This document shows positions 40,498-49,186 of a DNA stretch of 64,000 nucleotides, piece after piece. A program made the translations under genes and the position numbers. Within the stretch, counting starts at the first letter, position 1. Every line of letters begins with the position of its first letter. The notes beneath the pieces were generated by a model. The model was given only the letters and a program-made list of their open reading frames with translations, was not told where the DNA came from and did not search any database. The DNA lies in the NCBI GenBank assembly GCA_003762715.1, contig RIBJ01000036.1, positions 39,089-103,088 on the forward strand, written 5' to 3'. Source of the DNA: Muribaculaceae bacterium Isolate-104 (HZI). Its GTDB lineage: Bacteria > Bacteroidota > Bacteroidia > Bacteroidales > Muribaculaceae.

Positions 40498-42144
40498 ATG
40501 CATATACATTCATTTACCCGCGCTGTTGCCGGAATCATGCTTGCCTGTTCCCCCGCCATACATGCGGCAGACATCATCCCCCTACCCTCTTCTATCAGCA
40601 AAACCGACGCTACCTATACATTTCCGGAAAAGGCTACTGTCAGTGTGCCGCAGTTTGAAGGCGACAGTATAGCACTGGTAGTCAAAACCCTCTCTTCCCA
40701 GCTTGAAAAAAGCTCCGGCACAAAACTCGTCCTCTCGGATTCGGATGCAGCGATAACATTGACGCTCAACAACACCCTGCCCCGCGAGGCATACAACCTT
40801 GAAGTTACTGCCGACGGAATAAATATACAGGCATCAAGCCCCGCCGGATTCTTTTACGCGCTCCAATCTCTCAGACAACTGATGCCGGCTGAATCCAAAA
40901 CGCCCGCAACCATCGGCACCGTGTCAATCGAAGACACGCCCCGCTTCGGGTGGCGTGGCTTCATGCTTGACGAAGGACGGCACATTTTCGGCAAGGACGA
41001 AGTAAAAAGAGTGCTTGACATGATGGCTCTATACAAACTTAACCGCTTCCACTGGCACCTTACTGAGGACCAGGGCTGGCGCATTGAAATAAAAAAATAC
41101 CCGAAACTGACCGAAATAGGTGCAACACGCGGCAGCCGCTCTCTCGGTTGGAGAGAGTGCGAACCCGACACCATGACATACTCGGGATTCTACACCCAGG
41201 ACGACATACGCGAGATTGTCGCTTACGCAAAAGACCGTTTCATTGAAGTTGTTCCGGAAATAGATATTCCCGGACACACACAGGCTGCGGTAGCCGCATA
41301 CCCGGAAATACTGGCATGCGACCCGGAAAATCCCCATGAAGTTTGGCTGTACCAGGGTGTGAGCCGCGATGTAATGAATGTGGCAAACCCTGCCGCGGTG
41401 CGCATGGCTACAGACATCATCGATGAACTGATACCTCTGTTCCCATACTCTTACCTGCACCTTGGCGGAGATGAATGCCCTACAGACAAATGGAAAACCA
41501 ACGAAGCCTGCAAGGCGCTGCTTGACAGCATAGGCTCTGACAACTACCGCGACCTTCAGCTTGATTTCTACCGCAAGATAGCAAAACACATGGCAGCTAA
41601 ACCTGAAGCAGACCGCCGCAAGTTAATCTTCTGGAACGAAGTGCTGCACGGAAACACTTCTATGCTGCCTCAGGACATGACAATCATGGCATGGGTAGGT
41701 GCCGACAAGGCAGCCATGGAAGCAGCCCGCCGCGGACACACCACCATCCTCACTCCGCAGATTCCTTATTACATAAACCGCAAGCAAGACCCAAGCCCGT
41801 CCGAACCGCTTTCGCAGGGACGTGGCACCGAGACCCTTGAGGCAGTATACAACTATGTACCCATGAAAGATGTTCCGCAAGAACTCGCAGACAAATACAT
41901 GGGTGTACAGGCCAATTTCTGGAGTGAATACGTCATTACCCCCGAATTCCTTGAATACCTTATGCTGCCGAGACTCGCTGCAGTAGCCGAAGCCGGATGG
42001 ACACCGCAAGACAAGCGCGACTACTCCGACTTCCACAAACGCATACGCACCCACGAACCTATTTTACAGGCAAACGACTGGAACTACGGTCGCCACGCAT
42101 TTACAAATGCCTGCACAAAATGCGCCGAGAATAAAAACGACTGA
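40498..42144 (+). CDS. Beta-N-acetylhexosaminidase (GH20)
   Basis: An exported enzyme of 548 residues with a signal peptide (AVAGIMLACSPAIHA). An N-terminal GH20b-type alpha/beta domain (~28-150) is followed by the GH20 barrel. Active-site features are RFHWHLTEDQGWRIEIKKYP and YLHLGGDECPTDKW, with D325 and E326 the likely Asp-Glu pair of substrate-assisted catalysis. It removes terminal GlcNAc or GalNAc from glycans, probably host mucin or dietary. It is monocistronic, with a strong terminator. Confidence 0.93.
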   Translation: MHIHSFTRAVAGIMLACSPAIHAADIIPLPSSISKTDATYTFPEKATVSVPQFEGDSIALVVKTLSSQLEKSSGTKLVLSDSDAAITLTLNNTLPREAYNLEVTADGINIQASSPAGFFYALQSLRQLMPAESKTPATIGTVSIEDTPRFGWRGFMLDEGRHIFGKDEVKRVLDMMALYKLNRFHWHLTEDQGWRIEIKKYPKLTEIGATRGSRSLGWRECEPDTMTYSGFYTQDDIREIVAYAKDRFIEVVPEIDIPGHTQAAVAAYPEILACDPENPHEVWLYQGVSRDVMNVANPAAVRMATDIIDELIPLFPYSYLHLGGDECPTDKWKTNEACKALLDSIGSDNYRDLQLDFYRKIAKHMAAKPEADRRKLIFWNEVLHGNTSMLPQDMTIMAWVGADKAAMEAARRGHTTILTPQIPYYINRKQDPSPSEPLSQGRGTETLEAVYNYVPMKDVPQELADKYMGVQANFWSEYVITPEFLEYLMLPRLAAVAEAGWTPQDKRDYSDFHKRIRTHEPILQANDWNYGRHAFTNACTKCAENKND

Positions 42145-42168
42145 AAAACTCCGGTAAATTAATAACAT

Positions 42169-42203
42169 CAGGCGTCCCTTTGACAGGGGCGCCTGAATTT
42201 TTT
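42169..42203 (+). terminator. Rho-independent terminator after the GH20 gene
   Basis: A stem of six pairs, one G-T pair and three more pairs (42169-42178 with 42186-42195), followed by AA and six T. Confidence 0.85.
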
Positions 42204-42226
42204 CACTTTATAAATAGGTCGCAATA

Positions 42227-42265
42227 AATAAAAAAGGTCGCACCGGCTTAATATTCGGTACGACC
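42227..42265 (-). terminator. Terminator of the minus-strand unit
   Basis: A ten-pair stem (42236-42245 with 42256-42265). The single imperfect pair is G-U on the minus strand but C-A on the plus strand, so the hairpin works best as minus-strand RNA. A T-run follows on the minus strand. An AGGTCGCA copy lies 19 bases further left. Confidence 0.85.
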
Positions 42266-42509
42266 TCTTATAAAATCCACATCAAAGGATGCGATGAAAC
42301 TCCGGATGACAGGATTTGAGTGCTCGCCGACCTTTGTAATCCGCCTGGGCTTTAAAGCCTCCCTAATGGGATGGGGCCCGCCATCGGACGACTGAGCTTG
42401 TCTCGGCATTTCATATATAATTGATGAGTTTCCCAATCAACTTTGATGTGGTATGCTTTGAAGCTATTTTTATTGTTTTAGCTTTTTGAAGCTCTCTTGC
42501 TTCATTTCT
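42227..42509 (-). ncRNA. Candidate structured RNA or mini-gene of unknown function
   Basis: A complete minus-strand transcription unit of ~280 bases runs from a consensus promoter (42547-42516) to a perfect terminator (42265-42227). The core can be drawn as a nested structure. The outer stem is 42326-42330 with 42403-42407 and the inner stem is 42340-42343 with 42385-42388. Inside are three small hairpins: 42348-42359 (palindrome, loop TTAA), 42361-42370 (CCC-GGG) and 42371-42384 (ATGG-CCAT). A 53-codon frame (ATG at 42409, stop in the terminator loop at 42248) also fits, containing REALKPRRITKVGEHSNPVIRSF. I do not recognise this protein. The structure and the stop inside the terminator make RNA the favoured reading; both remain open. 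Confidence 0.5.
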
Positions 42510-42515
42510 ACAACA

Positions 42516-42547
42516 CAAAGATAGCGGTTGCGGTTCAATAATCCAAA
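42516..42547 (-). promoter_or_regulatory. Promoter of the minus-strand unit
   Basis: On the minus strand TTTG at 42547-42544, 20 bases, then TATCTTTG at 42523-42516. Spacing and sequence are consensus. Confidence 0.8.
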
Positions 42548-42586
42548 CATTTGATGATTTTTTCTAAAAAAAAATTCAGAAAGGTG

Positions 42587-42594
42587 TAACTTTG
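42587..42594 (+). promoter_or_regulatory. -7 box of the efflux operon
   Basis: TAACTTTG, 87 bases before the ABC ATPase ATG. There is no clear -33 TTTG. It faces away from the minus-strand unit. Confidence 0.55.
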
Positions 42595-42680
42595 TGTCCG
42601 GTACTTACGTCTAATCTACAAAAAGGCTGCAAAAGCTGCTAATAAACCATTTTTGCCTACAGCCTTAAAACAATAAAGCA

Positions 42681-43364
42681 ATGATTATCAAATTACACGA
42701 CGTCAACAAAACCTATCCCGGAGCTGTGCCCCTGCATGTGTTGAAAGGCATTAACCTGTCAATCGAAAGAGGCGAGTTAGTGTCCATTATGGGTGCTTCC
42801 GGAAGCGGAAAATCCACACTCCTTAATATATTAGGCATTCTTGACAACTATGATTCAGGAGACTATTTTCTGGACGGTGTGCTTATAAAAGACCTGAGCG
42901 AAAACAAAGCGGCAGAGTTCCGTAACCGTATGATAGGGTTTGTTTTCCAAAGCTTCAACCTCATCAGCTACAAAAATGCTGTTGAAAACGTCGCTTTACC
43001 GCTGTTTTATCAAGGAGTCAGCCGCCGCAGGCGCAATGCGCTTGCCATGGAACAGCTCGAACGCATGGGGCTCGCCGACCGCGCGCACCATCTTCCCGGA
43101 GAGCTGTCTGGCGGTCAGAAACAGCGCGTGGCAATAGCTCGGTCTCTGATAACCAAACCGTCAATAATTCTTGCCGACGAGCCGACCGGAGCACTTGACT
43201 CTCACACATCCAAAGAAGTGATGCAGGTGTTCAGAGACCTGAACTCAGAGGGCATGACCATAGTCATTGTAACGCATGACCCCGGTGTCGGCGCCGCCAC
43301 CGACAGAATTATCCGTATAGAAGACGGCTTAATACAACCTCAAAAAGCCGATCTGCATGTTTGA
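42681..43364 (+). CDS. ABC transporter ATP-binding protein (MacB/LolD type)
   Basis: A 227-residue ATPase with Walker A GASGSGKSTLLNILG, Q-loop FVFQSFNLI, signature ELSGGQKQRVAIARSLI and Walker B IILADEPTGALD. It is the closest relative of the MacB/LolD ATPases that power lipoprotein or macrolide/toxin export. It is the first gene of a five-gene operon with two permeases, an adaptor and TolC, overlapping the first permease by eight bases. Confidence 0.94.
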   Translation: MIIKLHDVNKTYPGAVPLHVLKGINLSIERGELVSIMGASGSGKSTLLNILGILDNYDSGDYFLDGVLIKDLSENKAAEFRNRMIGFVFQSFNLISYKNAVENVALPLFYQGVSRRRRNALAMEQLERMGLADRAHHLPGELSGGQKQRVAIARSLITKPSIILADEPTGALDSHTSKEVMQVFRDLNSEGMTIVIVTHDPGVGAATDRIIRIEDGLIQPQKADLHV

Positions 43365-44577
43365 CCTGATAAGAGAGATAGGACAGACCATGCGCAACAA
43401 CAAGCTGCGCACATTTCTGACCGGATTTGCAGTTGCCTGGGGCATATTCATGCTCATAATACTGCTCGGCATGGCACGCGGAGTCACAAACAACTTCATT
43501 GACCGCAGTTCGGAGGACCGCACCAAACGACTGAATGTCTACCAGGGTGTCACCTCTATGCCTTACAAAGGCTATAAAGAGGGGCGTCAGGTTCAGCCGC
43601 AGACATCCGACATAGAAATACTCAAAGCCCAGAACCCGGACCTTGTAGAAGATGTTGCCTCCTACAAATACCTCGGTTCCACTACAATATCGAGTGTCAA
43701 GGACTACGTAACAAAATCGCCTGAGGGTGTATTTCCCTACGAACAGACGATGTATGAGATACCGATTGCCTACGGTCGTTTTATCAACGATGCCGACCTC
43801 AAATACAACCGCAAAGTGTTTGTCATAGGCAAAACCGATGCCGAAACACTTTTCGGCAGTGCCGATGCCGCTGTAGGGAAACGCCTTGACGCAATGGGAC
43901 TCTCCTGGCTTGTGGTCGGGGTCTACGACCACCAGTGGCTTTCCGACATATTCCTTCCGTTCACTACCGCAATGGCTATAGCCGGCACAGACGGCAAGGT
44001 GAGCAACCTTCAGGTCAAGCTCAAAGGCATGGAAACCCAGGAAGACGCTGATGCCGCAACCGAGGCTGTAAGACGCACACTCGCACAGACCCACGAGTTT
44101 GACAGCGAGGACAAAAGCGCCATGTATATGCACAACCGGTTCAGCTCATACCTGCGTGAACGTACCGCTTTCAACATACTGAACATGTCAATATGGATTA
44201 TCGGCATATTCACACTTCTGAGCGGCATTGTAGGTGTAAGCAACATCATGTTCGTATCGGTAAAGGAACGCACTCATGAAATAGGCATACGCCGCGCCAT
44301 AGGATCCAAGCCCCGCTCGGTACTGATACAGATAGTGCTTGAAAGCGTAGCCATTACCGCGCTCTTCGGATACATAGGCGTATTTTTAGGAATGCTGGTG
44401 ATGCAGGTGGTGGATTTTGCGACAAAAGGGTCTCCGTTCATGAAAAACCCCACCATAGACATATCCATAGCCATAGAAGTGACAATAGTGCTGGTTGTGG
44501 CAGGCGCGTTTGCCGGGCTGTTCCCCGCGCTGAAAGCCACAAAAGTAAAACCCGTGGAAGCCCTGCGCGACGAATAA
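43357..44577 (+). CDS. ABC transporter permease (MacB/FtsX family), first
   Basis: A 406-residue membrane protein with the MacB layout. One N-terminal helix (RTFLTGFAVAWGIFMLIILLG) is followed by a large ~220-residue periplasmic domain and three C-terminal helices, with the FtsX-type motif KERTHEIGIRRAIGSKPRSV and the end KATKVKPVEALRDE. It should form an export complex with the ATPase and a second, different permease 12 bases downstream. Confidence 0.92.
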   Translation: MFDLIREIGQTMRNNKLRTFLTGFAVAWGIFMLIILLGMARGVTNNFIDRSSEDRTKRLNVYQGVTSMPYKGYKEGRQVQPQTSDIEILKAQNPDLVEDVASYKYLGSTTISSVKDYVTKSPEGVFPYEQTMYEIPIAYGRFINDADLKYNRKVFVIGKTDAETLFGSADAAVGKRLDAMGLSWLVVGVYDHQWLSDIFLPFTTAMAIAGTDGKVSNLQVKLKGMETQEDADAATEAVRRTLAQTHEFDSEDKSAMYMHNRFSSYLRERTAFNILNMSIWIIGIFTLLSGIVGVSNIMFVSVKERTHEIGIRRAIGSKPRSVLIQIVLESVAITALFGYIGVFLGMLVMQVVDFATKGSPFMKNPTIDISIAIEVTIVLVVAGAFAGLFPALKATKVKPVEALRDE

Positions 44578-44589
44578 CTGTTACCTGCG

Positions 44590-45837
44590 ATGAAAAATCC
44601 GATATTTGACATAGAAAACTGGCGCGAAATCGGCGCCACACTTGCCCGAAACAAAACCCGCACTTTCCTCACCGCATTCGGCATTTTCTGGGGCACAGCC
44701 ATGCTCGCCATGCTGTGGGGCGGCGCCGGAGGTCTCAAAGGCATGCTTATGCGCAACTTCAACGGCACCGACACAAACATGGGCGTTATATTCCCGGGAC
44801 GCACCACACTGCCCTACAAAGGGTTCAACAAAGGAATGACCGTGAGAATGAACGAAACAGACATTGCAGACATACGCCGCATAACCCCGAATATGGAGCA
44901 CTCCTCCGGTGTCAGCATGACAAGCGCCAACGCTGCATACAACACTACTCATAAAAGCGTGATGGCTTCCGGCATAGAGCCTGACTTTTTCAAGATACAG
45001 ACTCCCCTGCTCATAAAAGGCCGACTGTTCAACGAACGCGATGTCCACAGTCAGAAAAAAGTACTGACCATAGGCAGAAACCTCGCGGATGAGCTGTTCG
45101 GCACCGAAGACCCCGTTGGAAAATTCATGAGTGTGAACGGTGTTTACTTTCAGATTGTAGGAGTTGTGGCTCAATACAGCGAGGCAAACATCGGTGCGAG
45201 GCTTGATGACAATGTGCAGATTCCGGCAAGTACAATGCGCAGGGCTTTCAACATGGGTCCGAATGTCGACTTTTTCCTGTTCACTGCCTCGGCGGGAACA
45301 AACCCCGGCGACCTAAAGCCGTACCTCATGCGAGCCATAAGGCAAAACCATCCTATCCACCCGGACGACACTTCTGCCATAGGCATGATGAACATTGCCG
45401 AAGAATTTGAAAAAATCAACTATCTGTTTCTCGGCATAAGCATCCTCGCGCTGTTTGTCGGAGCAGGAACCCTGATTGCCGGTATAATAGGAGTAGGCAA
45501 CATTATGTGGATAATTGTGAAAGAACGAACTCAGGAAATAGGCATACGCCGCGCCATAGGCGCCAAACCCAAAGACATCATCATACAGATTCTTTCTGAA
45601 GGAATGGTGCTCACGGCTGTCGCCGGAATTGCCGGAATATGCCTCGCGACACTGGTACTGATGGCTGTAGACCATGTGTCATACGACCCTGTAATGGGCA
45701 GTGCCAACTTCCAGCTCAGATTCAGTCACGCAATGACCATAATGGTGGTGTTTCTTATACTCGGCACAGGCGCCGGACTGATCCCAGCCATAAAAGCCAT
45801 GCGCATAAAACCGATTGAGGCTATGCGCGACAAATGA
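44590..45837 (+). CDS. ABC transporter permease (MacB/FtsX family), second
   Basis: A 415-residue protein with the same plan: an N-terminal helix with RTFLTAFGIFWGTAMLAML, a periplasmic domain, KERTQEIGIRRAIGAKPKDI and three C-terminal helices ending KAMRIKPIEAMRDK. It is similar to but distinct from its neighbour, so the complex is probably heteromeric. It lies 38 bases before the adaptor gene. Confidence 0.92.
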   Translation: MKNPIFDIENWREIGATLARNKTRTFLTAFGIFWGTAMLAMLWGGAGGLKGMLMRNFNGTDTNMGVIFPGRTTLPYKGFNKGMTVRMNETDIADIRRITPNMEHSSGVSMTSANAAYNTTHKSVMASGIEPDFFKIQTPLLIKGRLFNERDVHSQKKVLTIGRNLADELFGTEDPVGKFMSVNGVYFQIVGVVAQYSEANIGARLDDNVQIPASTMRRAFNMGPNVDFFLFTASAGTNPGDLKPYLMRAIRQNHPIHPDDTSAIGMMNIAEEFEKINYLFLGISILALFVGAGTLIAGIIGVGNIMWIIVKERTQEIGIRRAIGAKPKDIIIQILSEGMVLTAVAGIAGICLATLVLMAVDHVSYDPVMGSANFQLRFSHAMTIMVVFLILGTGAGLIPAIKAMRIKPIEAMRDK

Positions 45838-45875
45838 CATCGATAATATAAATTAAAGCAAAATATAACCGCACA

Positions 45876-46976
45876 ATGAAAAAATTTTTCAAGATTATGC
45901 TTTGGGTGCTCGTCGGAGCGCTGTTTATCGGCACTTTTGTGTTTCTTTACAAAAACTCGCAGCCCGATAAGGTGACTTACGCAATAGTTTCGCCCCAAAC
46001 AGGAAATATCGAACGCACAACAGTGCTTACCGGCAAAATCGAACCCCGTGATGAAATCAACATCAAACCTCAGATTTCTGGTATCATCACCGAAATTAAT
46101 GTAGACCCCGGCGACATTGTCAAGGAGGGCGACATAATAGCTAAAATTAAAGTAATACCCGAAGCGTCGCAGCTGTCATCGGCGCAGAGCCGCGTTGAAA
46201 GCGCCCGCATATCGCTCGCTGACGCCAAAAACAAATACGAACGCAACAAAAGCCTGTTTGACAAAAAAATAATCAGCCGTGAGGAATACGAAACCTCCGA
46301 AACCACATACCAGCAGGCACTTCGCGAACTTGACGCCGCAAACGACGCGTTCACAATTGTGCGCGAGGGCGTGAGCAAATACAACGCCACCGAGAGCAAC
46401 ACTCTTGTCAGAGCCACTATCGGAGGTCTCATCCTCGACGTGCCGGTAAAAGTCGGCTCTTCGGTAATACAGGCGAACACCTTCAACGACGGCACCACCG
46501 TAGCAACTATAGCCGACATGAACAACCTCATATTCAAAGGCAATGTTGACGAAACCGAAGTCGGTCAGCTGCGTGTGGGAATGCCGATGAGCATCACCAT
46601 CGGCGCTATGCCTGACATAAATCCTCATGCCACTATTGAGTACATTGCCCCGAAAGGCACTCAGGAAAACGGAGCCAACACATTTGAAATCAAGGCTGCT
46701 CTTGAAATCGACTCTGTGAGCGGACTCAGAGCCGGCTATAGCGCAAATGCCACTGTCAGCCTCAGCAAAAGCTCAAACGTACTCACTGTGCCCGAAGGCG
46801 TCATCGAATTTTCCGGCGACAGCACCTTTGTGTACATCCTGACCGACAGCGTGCCTGAACAGACTTTCAAGCGCACAGCGGTGACAACCGGTGCGAGCGA
46901 CGGCATAAATATAGAAATCAAGGAGGGGCTTGACAGCATTGCCCGGCTCCGTGGAGACATAATCAAAAACAACTGA
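45876..46976 (+). CDS. Periplasmic adaptor subunit (HlyD/MacA family)
   Basis: A 366-residue membrane fusion protein with one N-terminal membrane helix (~8-25). The lipoyl-like half-motifs are IKPQISGIITEINVDPGDIVKEGDIIAKI and, after the helical hairpin (~90-160), VRATIGGLILDVPVKVGSSV. A beta-barrel domain follows, ending in VPEGVIEFSGDSTFVYIL. It bridges the inner-membrane ABC complex and TolC. It is the fourth gene in the operon. Confidence 0.94.
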   Translation: MKKFFKIMLWVLVGALFIGTFVFLYKNSQPDKVTYAIVSPQTGNIERTTVLTGKIEPRDEINIKPQISGIITEINVDPGDIVKEGDIIAKIKVIPEASQLSSAQSRVESARISLADAKNKYERNKSLFDKKIISREEYETSETTYQQALRELDAANDAFTIVREGVSKYNATESNTLVRATIGGLILDVPVKVGSSVIQANTFNDGTTVATIADMNNLIFKGNVDETEVGQLRVGMPMSITIGAMPDINPHATIEYIAPKGTQENGANTFEIKAALEIDSVSGLRAGYSANATVSLSKSSNVLTVPEGVIEFSGDSTFVYILTDSVPEQTFKRTAVTTGASDGINIEIKEGLDSIARLRGDIIKNN

Positions 46977-46983
46977 TAGCCAC

Positions 46984-48294
46984 ATGAACAGAAAATACAT
47001 ATCGCTGCTGATTGGCGCCGCATGCTGTGCGGGAGTATCATACGCCCAGACATGGACCCTCGACAGCTGCATCAACTACGCGGTGAGCCATAACCTGACC
47101 GTAAAGAGCCGCGAACTGAGCGCCGTTTCAGGCGAGCTTGACATAATAGAGGCAAAAGACCGGTTTCTTCCCACTGTAGCCGCCGGAGCAAGCCAGTCGT
47201 TCAGCTTCGGGCGCGGACTCACGGCGGAAAACACTTACGCAAACCGCAACACCAGCAATTTCGGTGTAAACGCAGGGCTTAACCTGCCGCTGTTTCAGGG
47301 GCTCAGAAACATTCGCAATCTGGACTACGCAAAAGCCAACCTGCGCACCCTCGTGCAACAGCTCGAAAGCACGAAAGACGACATCACCCTCAACGTCATA
47401 GCCCAATATCTCCAGACTCTCTACTACGAAGAGCTATACAAGGTGGCTCTTGAACAGCAGCGACTCTCGGAAGTGGAACTGCACAGACGCGAAGAGCTTC
47501 TCGCAGCCGGCAAGATTCCCGAACTGGACCTGCTTCAGGCGAAATCCCAGCTCGCGCAGGACGAATTGAGTGCCGTAACAGCGCTCAACAACCACGAGCT
47601 GGCGTTGGTTGACCTTTGCCAGCTCCTCGAACTGGAATCCACCGAAGGGTTCTCCATTGCCCCGGTCGACACCGAAACACCGATGCCCCTGCTCGACGCC
47701 GGGCAGGTCTATCAGGCGGCTTTGCAGACAAACCATGCCATACAGGCATCGCGCTACGGCGTTGAAAGCGCGTCAAAAGCTGTATCGCTTGCCAAAAGCG
47801 GCTGGCTGCCCACACTCAGCTTCAGCGCAGGCATAGGAAGCAACTACTACACAACTTCCGGCTACACATCGGAAAACTTCAGCAAACAGATGCGCCACAA
47901 TTTCAGCAAATCGCTCGGTTTCACTCTGAACATACCGATTTTTGACGGATTTTCCACCAGAAATTCCGTCCGGAAAGCCAAAGTTCAGGAAATCAACGCA
48001 AAGCTACAGCTGTCTCAGACCAAAAACCAGGTGTACAAAGCAATACAGCAGGCTTACACCCAGGCTGTCGCCGCAGACAAGCGCAAAGCGTCAAGCGCAG
48101 TCGCATGCGAGGCAACTGAAGCAGCTCTTGAGGCAATGCGTATAAAATACGACTACGGCAAGGCAAACGCCACCGAATTCGAACAGGCAAAAACCGCCTA
48201 CATCAGGGCTGTCAGCGATGCTGTTCAGGCTAAATACGAAAGCGTGCTGCGCAAACGCATTCTCGCCTTCTATTATAACGGCAACTCCGATTGA
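46984..48294 (+). CDS. TolC family outer membrane protein
   Basis: A 436-residue protein with a signal peptide (YISLLIGAACCAGVSYAQ). It contains two TolC/OEP repeats of long helices with heptad character, for example LDSCINYAVSHNLTVKSRELS and the second repeat GQVYQAALQTNHAIQ. It ends the five-gene efflux operon, only 7 bases after the adaptor. It forms the outer-membrane exit duct. Confidence 0.93.
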   Translation: MNRKYISLLIGAACCAGVSYAQTWTLDSCINYAVSHNLTVKSRELSAVSGELDIIEAKDRFLPTVAAGASQSFSFGRGLTAENTYANRNTSNFGVNAGLNLPLFQGLRNIRNLDYAKANLRTLVQQLESTKDDITLNVIAQYLQTLYYEELYKVALEQQRLSEVELHRREELLAAGKIPELDLLQAKSQLAQDELSAVTALNNHELALVDLCQLLELESTEGFSIAPVDTETPMPLLDAGQVYQAALQTNHAIQASRYGVESASKAVSLAKSGWLPTLSFSAGIGSNYYTTSGYTSENFSKQMRHNFSKSLGFTLNIPIFDGFSTRNSVRKAKVQEINAKLQLSQTKNQVYKAIQQAYTQAVAADKRKASSAVACEATEAALEAMRIKYDYGKANATEFEQAKTAYIRAVSDAVQAKYESVLRKRILAFYYNGNSD

Positions 48295-48334
48295 CACCCA
48301 CTGCTATCTGTACTGCATCTGTATGATAAAATAG

Positions 48335-48365
48335 TTTGACGTGTGTCGCGTTTTTTGTACCTTTG
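48335..48365 (+). promoter_or_regulatory. Promoter of the Crp-family gene
   Basis: TTTG at 48335-48338, 19 bases, then TACCTTTG at 48358-48365. The ATG is 42 bases further. Confidence 0.75.
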
Positions 48366-48406
48366 CAAAAAATATGCTTTAAAACATAGTTTTACAATAG
48401 TACGAA

Positions 48407-49105
48407 ATGATAAAAAGCGCACTTGAAAAAGTCATGAGTCACGACCTTTCGGAAATCTGGACAATACTAAGTCCTGACGAAAAGCGCCGGATTACCGACA
48501 ATTTCAAGATACATAACTTCAACAAAAACCAAATCATATACGCCGAGCAGGAAGAGCCGGAATATCTGTGGTGCCTGCTCAAAGGCAAAGCCAAACTGTA
48601 CAAGGGCGGTGTCGGTGGCAGACAGCAGATTACAAGACTCATCCGTCCGGTGCAGTACTTCGGCTATCGCGCGTATTTCGCTCAGGAACGGTATGTCCAC
48701 ACTGCTGCCACAATAGAACAGAGCGTGCTCGGCGCCTTGCCTATGAGCCTTGTCGAGGACATGATTGACAACAACCGCAGGCTTGCATGGTTTTTTATAC
48801 ACGAACTGTCGAGAAACCTCGGCAGTGCTGACACCCGTATTGTAAACCTCACGCAAAAGCATATACGCGGACGCCTTGCCGAAGCCCTTATTGTACTCAA
48901 GGACAACTACGGCTACGAAGACGACGGCACTACCCTGCGCATATACATGGGGCGCGAGGACATTGCAAACCTCTCCAACATGACCACAAGCAACGCTATC
49001 CGCACTCTGACCAGTTTTGTAAATGAGAAACTGCTCATTGTGGACGGCCGCCAGATTAAAATTATAGACGAGGACAGCCTGCGCAAAATCAGCAAATTCG
49101 GCTGA
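48407..49105 (+). CDS. Crp/Fnr family transcriptional regulator
   Basis: A protein of 232 residues. The N-terminal cyclic-nucleotide-binding-type beta-roll spans ~20-130 (NQIIYAEQEEPEYLWCLLKGKAKLYKGGVGGRQQITRLIRPVQYFGYR in pieces). The long dimer helix is followed by a C-terminal winged helix: MGREDIANLSNMTTSNAIRTLTSFVNEKLL. I see no Fnr-type cysteine cluster, so the effector is unknown. It is transcribed alone, between the efflux operon and a DMT transporter. Confidence 0.9.
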   Translation: MIKSALEKVMSHDLSEIWTILSPDEKRRITDNFKIHNFNKNQIIYAEQEEPEYLWCLLKGKAKLYKGGVGGRQQITRLIRPVQYFGYRAYFAQERYVHTAATIEQSVLGALPMSLVEDMIDNNRRLAWFFIHELSRNLGSADTRIVNLTQKHIRGRLAEALIVLKDNYGYEDDGTTLRIYMGREDIANLSNMTTSNAIRTLTSFVNEKLLIVDGRQIKIIDEDSLRKISKFG

Positions 49106-49126
49106 CCCTCCGGAAACTCATTCCTG

Positions 49127-49166
49127 ATATGCACTTTTGCCACAAAGCGGAGTGCATATTTTTTTA
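49127..49166 (+). terminator. Rho-independent terminator after the Crp-family gene
   Basis: A 9-bp perfect stem (49127-49135 with 49151-49159) followed by seven T. It lies only about 20 bases before the next ATG, so the DMT gene may rely on partial read-through. Confidence 0.8.
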
Positions 49167-49186
49167 ATTAACATCGCAAAACATAC

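Noticed and set aside
42248..42409. 53-codon protein as the product of the minus-strand unit
   Set aside because: Kept only as an alternative: its stop codon lies in the terminator loop and its sequence matches no family I can name, while the RNA can be folded compactly.
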